Of a DNA stretch of 22,903 nt, positions 1 to 9,000 are shown in pieces (positions within the stretch are counted from its first letter, which is position 1; every line of letters starts with the position of its first letter). A program made the position numbers and the translations under genes. The notes beneath the pieces are model-generated. The model had not been told where the DNA came from. It saw only the letters and a program-made list of their open reading frames with translations, and searched no databases. This DNA comes from Ichthyophonus hoferi (lineage: Eukaryota; Opisthokonta; Ichthyosporea; Ichthyophonida; Ichthyophonidae): positions 1-22,903 of the forward strand of contig NAOQ01000497.1 of the NCBI GenBank assembly GCA_002751075.1, given 5' to 3'.

Positions 1-88
1 TGTTATACGATTATACTACTGTACTATTATACTACTATACTACTATACTGTTATACTATTATAGTACTATACTATTATACTATTGTAA
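1..88. repeat. TATAC/TACTA-type simple repeat
   Basis: Degenerate runs of TATACTACTA and TATACTATTA words, cut by the window edge. Similar TACTATA-type tracts recur at about 7580-7670, 8268-8648 and 12190-12365, so this simple-repeat type is common in the genome. Confidence 0.8.
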
Positions 89-671
89 ACTCGTATATAA
101 GCATCTATTGGATGAAAAATATGATGTCCTACAACGAACGATCTACCTATCAATCATCTCCTATATGCCTTTATCTATGAACTTTGTCCTATTCATTGAT
201 TTCAACCAATAATCTTTTTATATTTTAAAGCTGGCCAATCGCTTTAATTTTTTTAAACAATCTTCTTTCCATATAATTTATTAATTTATTAATAGACAGA
301 TAGATAGTATATATTTTCTTATTGCACTACCTTCCTTTCTGGATTACCCTTATTTTGTGATTTATTTTCTCTGTGAGCTATTGGCCACATATCATCGTAT
401 GCTATAGACCTTACTGTACCTACTCTGTTACTACTACTACTACTGTTTTAATTCATATCATTAGCGTCACCTGTTCTATTCTTATTATTGTTGTTGTTAT
501 TTTTATGACTAGTAATAATTATTTTATTTTAATTACTGTATTACTATTCGAGGTATACTTATTCCTACTTCAACCAATTATTCACACTTATTCACATTAT
601 TAATCAACTCTACGAAGAATTAAAGCACCACTCACCGTCACCCATTAATCCTCCTACCATTACCTTTATCT

Positions 672-718
672 CTCTCTCTCTCTCTCTCTCTCTCCCTCCT
701 CTCCTTCTTTTTCCGCAG
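672..718 (+). promoter_or_regulatory. long pyrimidine tract and 3' splice site
   Basis: A (TC)n run followed by CCTCC/TTC words and then CAG forms an almost uninterrupted pyrimidine tract of about 45 bases. The exon beginning TTGATTGAAGAC follows directly. This is the acceptor for the first visible SLC30A9 exon. The (TC)n part is also a dinucleotide microsatellite, so tract length may vary between alleles. Confidence 0.8.
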
Positions 719-3700
719 TTGATTGAAGACAGTGCCGCAGTCCTTGGTGTAGGTATTGCCGGAGCATGTCTAGCCCTGACCCATGTCTATTCCAACCCTG
801 TCTTTGATGCTCTGGGATCTATTAGTATTGGCACGCTATTGGGTGGCTGTGCCGTGTTTCTGATTCATCGTAATATGGATGCCTTACTGGGTCGTTCAAT
901 TAGCCCGGCTCGCATAAAGTTGATTATGGCCCGACTCGATCAGGTGGGTGCCCTGAGTCGTAAGGAGGGATAGGACAGTGATAGAGATAAAGATATAGAT
1001 GGGATAGGGGCATAGGTACTAATTGAAAAGAGTAGAGATATAATGCCTAGTCGATTAGTGTATGTATATATGATGCATGTATATGTGACGTATGTACGAT
1101 GTATGATGCATGATGTATATATGTATGTATGTATGTATATATGTTATGTATGTATGTATGTATGTATATACGTATGTATGTATGTATGTATATATGTTAT
1201 GTATGTGTGTATATGTATATATGTATGTATGTATGTATTTATGTTGGTAGATGGAGGTGGGAAATGAATGAAGGAGATAGAGAAACTGTGTTATGAGCAA
1301 AAAATATTACTAATGACTATCATATTTTGTAACATATTACCCCTACCACATGGTTTGTTTTGCATGAATTCATATGGATTCCTTATATGGCTATATTGTC
1401 TGATGTCATATTTGGTCCCTATATAGTTATATTATGACGTCATATCTGTTTCTTATATGGCTATATTTTTCTGATGCCATATCTGTTTCTTTTATATCTC
1501 TATTATTTTTTATGTAACTCCTATTGGTCCATAGAATATACCAATTCCTTCTCTCGGCTTTCTCTTTCCTTCTTTCAATCTAATAAGGTTAGGGTCATCT
1601 ACCGGGAATACCTTTTATTGCTTTTTCATATTTATTTAATATTTTGTTTTTGGTTTTTATAACTTTTATGTTATCTTCCAGTAATATATAAGAAATAAAA
1701 GATAGTCGCAATAGGTTAAGAGAGCCATTTTTCACGGTCAATTTTGAGGCTAAAATTTGAATTTGAATAAACTTACATCATCTAAAAACCAAAAACTAAA
1801 TCAACGTTTTTAAATAATATGAAATAGATCTTATTGGCATTAATCTGCATATACTATTGGTTTAAGTCTTATATAAATACGTTGAAATAAATAAGTTTAC
1901 CCCGTTGACTTTTCTATGAATTTGGTTTGCATTCCTTGATAGACGATTAATATTAATCGACACTATATTGACCAATCAATTATGCTTATTCATTCAGGAT
2001 CCAGTAATCTCATCCACTCATGACGTCAAAGCCACCCAAATAGGGGCCAATACAGTGAGATTTAAGGTATAGTGATACTATGTGTTATGTATTTGTGTTA
2101 TTTATATGTATTCTCATTGGTTCCTAATCACGCTGTTCTTACCTAAGGTATGAAACGAGACACATGCACACTTTTAAAAAAATTCTTTATAAATATTTAT
2201 GGCTTATTATATTGGTTTGCCAGCTTTTATAAATTTTTGAATTTTAATAATGTTATATAAATCGTGGTAACCTATCTCTTTTCTCTATTTGGTTTCCAAA
2301 ATTTATTAAAGGGTTGATTATTAGCTATAATTGGTGATCCTATATTTATATTACAGATCTCATTGGTGTTGGCCCAGCCATGCACTAATTAAGTTTCTAT
2401 TTATCTATCTTGCACAAACATTGGTTGCTGAAATATATAAAACTTGTATTAGCTATTTACCTAGTTATTATTGGTTTTTGGAGAAAAGTTGGAACTTTGC
2501 CCAACCAATCATATTCTTTACTTGCCCTCTTATCGTACAGACTGTATAGTATTGGTCTATAGCATATTATATCCTGATATAAACCAATTGTTAATGTCGA
2601 TTACTGTGGCCTATTTTCTGGACAGTCGGTTCAAATGACGCAATATAATGACGTCATATATCTCCGATATACTGCCAACTCATACTGGCACTCACATGTA
2701 TACATAATGGTATATCTATATGCAACACTAGTAAAAGATACATATATACATTTATGCCATCATGCATTTTGTTATGTGTTTTGTATGCAATACCATATGA
2801 GCATACTCATTGACACTCATATATAACTCTACAGGCAGAGATAGATGTGGACGGACAGGCTATTGCCGAGGTAAACAACCTCTTCTACTTCTGAACAGTT
2901 CTGTTGTATATGTATATTTCTGTGATCGTATTACAGTTTTTGTATTATTTTTTTTCATATAGTACCTATGTTTGTGTTATGATTTACATTTTTGTTTTTT
3001 CCCTTAACTGCTACTAACGATTCTACAATGTTCTAATAACCTACCCTTTTTCTTTTTAGCTGTGTATATATATGGGTTTAGTTAAACAAATACATATTTT
3101 TTACTTTATGTTTTTATATTTGGTTAACTTCTCCCTCTTAGTTTCCTTTTTTCCTATTGGCTTTCCTTTTCTTTGGCTTCCAGTTATGCTCTAAGCCAAT
3201 CATATATGATCTATTACTATTAGTCCAATCAGCTCACTTTGGCATTCTTTGATATACCTTCTACTTGATCTGGACTCAGATCTAGTATTTCCAGCTCTCT
3301 CTCCCCCAATCATTTCTGTTTCGAATATACCTTATAAGGGTAATATAGTCTATGCAGAAATGACGCACATAGTAGATGGCTATAACATTCCTTTCATGTA
3401 AACGAATAAATAAAAACATTACAAGTTTTATTGCAAGCACGTCCCTAGCTAGCATAATTTTAGATATATATGTATAATCTTGAGTAATGTAAGTCATCAT
3501 TCTGTTAATTTGCGTTTTTTGTTTTTGTTTTTGGAATCTCCCCCAACCACCCCTACCCCCTCCCGTTATTCCCTCAATTCTAAGTGGATAGAGCTCACAG
3601 GGAACAGGGACCGAACCTGAATCTGTCTCTACTTATATCTAGCAAGCTTTAAAAGTTTTAAATCTTTATGCTTACTGACTCTAAATCATGCCATGACAGA

Positions 3701-3897
3701 GATATGTAGAAAAAGTAACATGTGGCTTAATACTGGATGAGATGAGACAAGTCACAAATGAACAGCAAATGCAAGTGTTTATGGGCCGTCATGGTTCTGG
3801 AATTATTAATGTTTTAGGAGAGGAAGTTGATCGGATAGAGTGTGAGATAAAGGAAGTTATGCCTGAGGTTAGACATGTCGATTTGGAAATAGTGTAG
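719..3897 (+). CDS. SLC30A9: SLC30A9 (ZnT9) mitochondrial zinc transporter, C-terminal exons
   Basis: Four exons are visible: 719-943, 1998-2066, 2835-2870 and 3700-3897 (stop TAG). All junctions are phase 0 with GT...AG ends. Together they encode 175 residues. The first exon starts LIEDSAAVLGV and carries two hydrophobic helices (about residues 6-24 and 34-52 of the visible part), then LLGRSISP. The later exons give DPVISSTHDVKAT, VRFKAEIDVDG and the ending PEVRHVDLEIV. This matches the animal SLC30A9 C terminus as I recall it (LLEDSAAV, LLGRSIQP, HDVKATDLG, VRFKAEVDFDG, GAEVDRLEK, PEVRHVDLEI) almost block for block. Family knowledge: SLC30A9 is a cation-diffusion-facilitator protein that exports zinc from the mitochondrial matrix in exchange for protons. 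The N-terminal two thirds, including the earlier membrane helices, lie outside the window. No damage is seen. An initiator codon is not expected here because 719 is an internal exon edge. Confidence 0.93.
1055..1235. repeat. (TATG)n microsatellite in SLC30A9 intron
   Basis: TATG/GTAT tetranucleotide repeat interrupted by ATATATGT and ACGT variants. It lies in the intron 944-1997. It gives long open frames on both strands (YVCMYVC and YIHTYIH), which are artefacts of the repeat. Confidence 0.9.
1378..1500. repeat. 35-bp minisatellite containing TGACGTCA-like words
   Basis: About 3.5 copies of a unit of roughly 35 bases: TTATATGGCTATATT, then TGATGTCATAT, then a T-rich link. Copies begin near 1383, 1419, 1453 and 1487. 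The second copy contains a perfect TGACGTCA palindrome (about 1434-1441). The first and third copies have TGATGTCA and TGATGCCA at the same place. Confidence 0.7.
3563..3650 (-). repeat. interspersed repeat family A, copy 1 (fragment)
   Basis: Read on the minus strand it contains ATAAGTAGAGACAG, then GGTTCGGTCCC, then CTTAGAATTGAGGGAATA. The first block matches words at 21312 (plus) and about 22267 (minus). The last block matches CTTTAGAATTAAGGGAATA near 20600 (minus). GGTTCGGTCCC resembles an RNA polymerase III B box, but no matching A box was found. The copy lies in the last SLC30A9 intron. Confidence 0.45.
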
Positions 3898-4223
3898 TAA
3901 TGGTCTGTGTATGTATATATGTATACTATGTAACAATAATATATATGTATTTCACTATCTGAAGAGTTTAGAACTCTGACCAGTTAAAACTTTTCCTAAG
4001 CATTTTGTAAGAATATGATGTATTTATTAAATATTTTATGTTTGGATAGCTTAAAACTTGAACCTAGAGTAGAGATATAGACAAGTATACAGCTGCTAAG
4101 ATGATGCCAATGATAAGCCTCAGCCACGAACATATAGGCTGCAACTTGACATTCTTTATCTATTGTTTTGCTACACAAATATACACTTCCTTACAAAGCT
4201 ATTCATTTTGCACTCGCTACAAT

Positions 4224-4229
4224 AATAAA
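4224..4229 (+). terminator. candidate poly(A) signal of SLC30A9-like gene
   Basis: AATAAA about 330 bases after the TAG stop at 3897. It is the first perfect hexamer I see downstream. ATTAAA variants occur earlier (near 4025), so the real cleavage site is uncertain. Confidence 0.4.
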
Positions 4230-4740
4230 GAATATTATTATGTCACAAATTATATATATTTTTTCTGTAATTTAATTTTGAGTGATTCAATTTATACAGC
4301 CGTTTTCACGAATCAATCATGACCCAAAACGAGTTGTGTTTCTGAACCAATCACCATGCTTATGGTTTTTATAAGCACTACTTATACACATCAAAACAAA
4401 TCACATACTCAAGTATGCAACGCATTTTTTTAAAAGGTATATTAAGTTTGTTATAGTAAAAGTAAATGATTTTGGTATACGATGCAGCATATATATACAT
4501 TGTGATTATTTTAATAATTAATGCTTAACCCCTGACTTGCTGAACCGTTTTATCGGATTGGTCCTGGTGATTGTTGGTTTATACTGTAGTAAACCTTATA
4601 AAACCTACACAGTAATATAGGTAAATATTTTTTTGATAAATTGCTGTAATAAAACATTATTTGTTTACAGCCACAATGCCACAGAAGTCGTATTGAGCGA
4701 ATTTACTTTAAATAAAAGCCTGATTAACGAGACAACAAAG

Positions 4741-4885
4741 TTAAAGTTATGGGATATATTAAAATATAGCATAGTCATATAATATAGTATGGCATAATAT
4801 AATATTGTATAGTAACATAATATAGTATGAAAATATAATATAATACAGTATAACGTTATATAATACACAGTAATTTAATGTAATA
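4741..4885. repeat. AATATAGTAT-type AT-rich repeat
   Basis: Irregular reiteration of ATAATATAGTAT and AATATAATA words. It produces open frames rich in Tyr, Ile and Leu (minus strand) that are not credible proteins. Confidence 0.7.
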
Positions 4886-4900
4886 CTATAGCAATCATCT

Positions 4901-4955
4901 GTGGCAGTCCTAGTGATTTGTCCACAGGCTTCGCGGTCGCCGATTGAGTGCTTTA
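4901..4955 (+). repeat. interspersed repeat family B, copy 1
   Basis: Shares GTGGCAGT, then a variable link, CACAGGCTTC, two variable bases and GGTCGCC with 19977-20030 on the same strand. The ordered matches over about 45 bases in an AT-rich background suggest common descent. Flanks beyond this are not obviously alike. Confidence 0.45.
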
Positions 4956-5329
4956 AAGTATCCGTCCAATCCAATGGGAGTGTTAATATGATACGAACCA
5001 TATAACAGACTTGTTGATACTACAGCGGTTTTACAATTTAATATAATTATTTTGGCGTATATTTTGATATATAGGGGTTGTCGATCAAGATGATAGGGTT
5101 CGCTATCAAAATTAAAAAAATTCCGATTAAAAGATGGACAAATACATATATTTTCTTCCTTAATCATCTTTTTTGTGCATACTTGAATACTTTTTTTTTT
5201 CGGTTTGGAAGAATTTAGTTGAGAGGTCGGAATGTAGAACTGAGGCGGAGTCAAAGATGCTAAGTTTGAAGTTTTTGGAGGTCACAGCTGACCACTAATA
5301 AGTTTTACAGGAAACTGTTGAGATACATG

Positions 5330-5510
5330 TGTAAAATGGATGGGGTCCTGCGACTATAAAACAAGCCATTTCAAATCAAATGTTTTAGAGTCCCCACTGA
5401 TCCCTACGTGTGGGGACACAATTTTATTACATCTACACACTGTATTCAGATCTGCATTTGAACTATCAACTTCTCCAGATTCAAATTGATACCAAGGTGA
5501 TGCATAAAAC
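5330..5510 (-). repeat. interspersed repeat family A, copy 2
   Basis: Read on the minus strand it contains CACCTTGGT, GATAGTTCAAATGCAGAT, ACAGTGTGTAGATGTAA, then CCACACGTAGGG, and further on TGAAATGGCTT followed by TATAGTC. The first four blocks occur in the same order at 21108-21210 on the plus strand, with GATAGTTCAAATGCAGAT identical. The TGAAATGGCTT block occurs at about 21500, almost 300 bases further along, whereas here it is only about 40 bases away. This copy therefore lacks an internal part, or the other copy has gained one. Confidence 0.75.
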
Positions 5511-5771
5511 AACTGGTCAACACCCGCTTATCACTCAGCTGGCAATGCCTGCAACAGAACCGAGAGCCGGTTGATAAGATAAGGTAACTCATTGATTATG
5601 GAGTGATTATTAAGTACGTATGTATACATATGTAAATATTTTTAGATTTTTAGAGTTATTCTTTTCCTTTTAAAGGAATTATAATTTCTTGAAAACCATT
5701 ACATATCACAGATATTTTTTTTTTTTGAACTAATAGTTTTTACTACTATGAAAGACGTAAAGGAAATTCAA

Positions 5772-5777
5772 TTTATT
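5772..5777 (-). terminator. candidate poly(A) signal of gene 2
   Basis: AATAAA on the minus strand, about 300 bases after the TAA stop at 6077. No closer perfect hexamer was seen. The region is AT-rich, so a chance match is possible. Confidence 0.35.
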
Positions 5778-5789
5778 CGTTCTCCTTTT

Positions 5790-5922
5790 GATTGGGAAAA
5801 TTTTAATTTTGGTTGACATTATATTTTTGATTGGTAAGGTTTTAATTTTAATTGACAGACTATATTTTTGATCGGTAAGGTTTTAATTTTGATTGCGAAA
5901 CTTATTATTTTGATCGAAAACC
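5790..5922. repeat. 40-bp tandem repeat
   Basis: Three copies and part of a fourth, with unit GATTGGTAAGGTTTTAATTT plus TGATTGACA and a TATATTTTT link. Copies start at about 5790, 5829, 5870 and 5912, giving periods near 39-42. Copies differ by several substitutions. Confidence 0.8.
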
Positions 5923-6076
5923 ACTATACGGTAACATAGGGTAGTACAGTACTTGGCGGTACATATCCAAATCTACTATATTAAAGTAGTTACCCTGTTA
6001 TCGGACCCTTCATATAGGGGTATAATATATAGTATCCAAATTGCCCTGTATTAAACCAAATATTCTAAATGAAAAA

Positions 6077-9000
6077 TTAAATATCCTCAACCAGTTTCCA
6101 TTGACCACACCCAATTAGTCGCTCGGCCGGAAAGTAGTAATTTGTCTGACCATTTTGTGTCCAACCACACAAGAGCGGATCCCAATCAGTTTCTCCCTCA
6201 TCATCATCCCACATTTCTGCGGCAGAATGTAGAGTACTGATCGATAAACGCTTTCCTTCTTGTTTGACCACCTGGATATGTGCATCGTTAGCTCAGTCTC
6301 TACTATAGACAATTTATATATTAATGTCGTCGAGGCCTTCACTTAATAGGAACAAAACACAATTCAGTTTTTCACTAGGAAGTTCTTTTTTTTTTTTTTT
6401 GACGCAATCCTCTATCGTTGTACCTTGTAATTTAATGTAAAAACAACTTAAGGTTTCTGTAAAATAGAGGGCATTACATATCAAACATGGGTAAAAAACA
6501 AATTTAGCTAAAATTAATTAATTAATTGGCTTACTCATAGTCAAAATATCAAGCAATCTCTGCATAATATGTTATAATTGGATAGTATAAACGGTGTTGT
6601 CTGTGATAGTAATTGCAGGTTGTTCTTCTGTAGTTACACTAAGAAAACTCTTTTACCTTTATTTAATTTTCCGATCGCAACTACTACTCTCCCATCCATA
6701 ATAAGTAATCAAGCATTAATCTCTGTAATAGATAATATCCACACATTTACAAAAAGAAGGTGTATGTATACTGTGTAGTGTATTGTATATTGTATATTGT
6801 ATATTGTATATTGAATATAGCTAATAGTTACAGCACAACGAGATAATACCTACCATAGAGATTGATTTATAGACTTGGCTATTGTGGGATTTCACTAGCT
6901 CTCAGGATTTAAATACTACAGTAAAAATATATAAAATAGGTAATGAAATATACGGGTGAGATATTGACATAGGTTACAGCGCAAGAAAATAAGAATGCAT
7001 GAGCGAGGTAGGGAGAGGGAGAGGGAGAGGGAGAAGGGCTGTACATATATGCATCTTGTAGTGAAAACACATTATACAAGGATGAGATATAAATGCTAAA
7101 TAGTATAAATAGATAGGTAGAGAGAATAAACAAAAGCATGGATATGATTACAAAGAGGAAAGAGGAAAAGAAAGTGATATAACATAAAAATAAAGATTAT
7201 CCGTAAATTCTTTTTCTCTTATGCATACATACCTCTATTAGATCATACAATCGTTGTGGTCCTAAGACCAATAGCTCCAATGATTGAAGAGGTCCTGTAT
7301 CAGGGACCAATAAGGAGAGGACTTTGCCTTGACTGTCGGTTACACAGGTCACGGAAATATGTTCATGGCTGCCTATATATGGAGATATTGTGACGTAATA
7401 GTGAGGTAGGGGTAAATACGGGAATTAGGTGAATAATAAAAAATGAAAATATAGGAAACAAGAATCTATGGAATAGAGGTTAATGACAATAATGGAATTA
7501 GAATAAATAATATGAAATAAAGATACAAATGTGATAGTGCATAAAAGAATGGAAGGAATATAACGTACTTTAGACAGATATTATACTATATTATACTATA
7601 TTATACTGTATTATACTATACCATAATATACTGTATTGTACTGTATTGTACTGTATTGTACTATATTACACTTTAGACAGAAAGATGAAAAAGCACTTCT
7701 TGTACTATATCAATTACCAATCAAAATGAAAGGTTATAGGTATGTCACCATTGGACAAGTGAGGGTATCCACGTTATAAATTTTAGATAAATATTTCATC
7801 CAATTAGTACATACCGATAGCTTTGGCTATAATTTGATTGGACTCTGTGATACTCTCAACATTTGCCCCAAGGATAAGGTATGGATTTTTTAACAAATAC
7901 CGTCCCGCTATTTGTAATCTTAATGACTTTTCCAATGCCATCCAATCATCTCCAGTCCCTGCACCAGCTCCTTGCCATTCGATGCGAACCATCTTAGCCA
8001 ATGAGTGCACAAGTGGCAACACGTGATTGGTGAAGCTCATACTAGATGAAAATAAGCATGGGTATCGCTTGGCGGCAGGGAAGATATCGGAATGTAGATC
8101 AAGGCCTAGTTCGGAGATGTATTGATTGGCCGTTGCTATGGATACCTATGTCAGTATCTAAGACTATAATGCCAAGTGATAATACATATGTATAGGAAAA
8201 AACAAAACGCATGTAAATACAAAAATATACTATCGTGTGATTTCCTACGAGAAAACAGATTCAATAATTGTATACTATATCCTATATATTATACTGTGCT
8301 AATACTAATACTATATCCTATACACTATACCATACTAACGCTATATCCATATCCTATATATTATACTATACTATACAAATGTTATATCCATATCCTATAC
8401 ACTATATTATACTAATACTATATCCTATATACTATACTATACTAATGTTATATCCATATCCTATATACTATACTATATTAATGTTATCTCCATATCCTAT
8501 ATACTATACTATACTATACTAAAGTTATATCCATATCCTATATACTATACTATACTAATACGATATCCTATACACTATTCTATACTAATACTATACAATA
8601 CTATACTATATGGATACTATATCCCATATACTATACTAATATACTAATCATTTTTCTTTATTCATAGGCATATAATCACGAAAGGTAAGCAAGGTGATAT
8701 AGATATTTATGTACTATATATAAGTATCTCGATCAGAATGAGGAAAGGAGAGGAAGGAAAGGAAGGAAGCATTTGGGCTATCTTTCTATTTTAGGATAGT
8801 GTAACTATGGTGACGTGGATTGTGAAAGATGAGTGGCTATAATAGGAGATGTAGAGAGATAAAGGTATGTATTGATAGATCTAAATACTATCTTTGTTAT
8901 GGTATTTGGTATATGCTATATGCTATAAACTATGTTGTATACGATGTTTTACGTCTTGATAATCCTAATATAAAGTATACACACAAACACAAAAATTCGC

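Larger units (their letters stand above)
1..718 (+). other. partial intron of the SLC30A9-like gene
   Basis: This stretch lies upstream of the first recognisable SLC30A9 exon and ends in a long pyrimidine tract plus CAG, so it is read as the 3' part of an intron. No reading frame in it resembles the upstream SLC30A9 sequence expected next (transmembrane helices before the LLEDSAAV-like segment). It opens with a TACTA-type simple repeat (about 1-88). The rest is AT-rich with several CCAAT/ATTGG words and no other recognised feature. Confidence 0.6.
3898..6076. other. tail-to-tail intergenic region
   Basis: This region lies between the stop codons of two convergent genes. It holds the 3' UTR and a candidate poly(A) signal of SLC30A9 (4224-4229), an AATATAGTAT-type AT repeat (about 4741-4885), two interspersed repeat fragments (4901-4955 and 5330-5510), a 40-bp tandem repeat (5790-5922) and a candidate poly(A) signal for the minus-strand gene (5772-5777). 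Frames of 60-114 residues here are AT-rich and low complexity, with no splice context or recognisable motif. Confidence 0.6.

Noticed and set aside
1043-1300. Overlapping open frames of 74 and 81 codons on both strands
   Set aside because: Both are translations of a (TATG)n microsatellite and lie inside an SLC30A9 intron.
8176-8522. Two overlapping plus-strand frames of about 80 codons
   Set aside because: They run across the TATATCC minisatellite; the proteins are only repeats of the unit.
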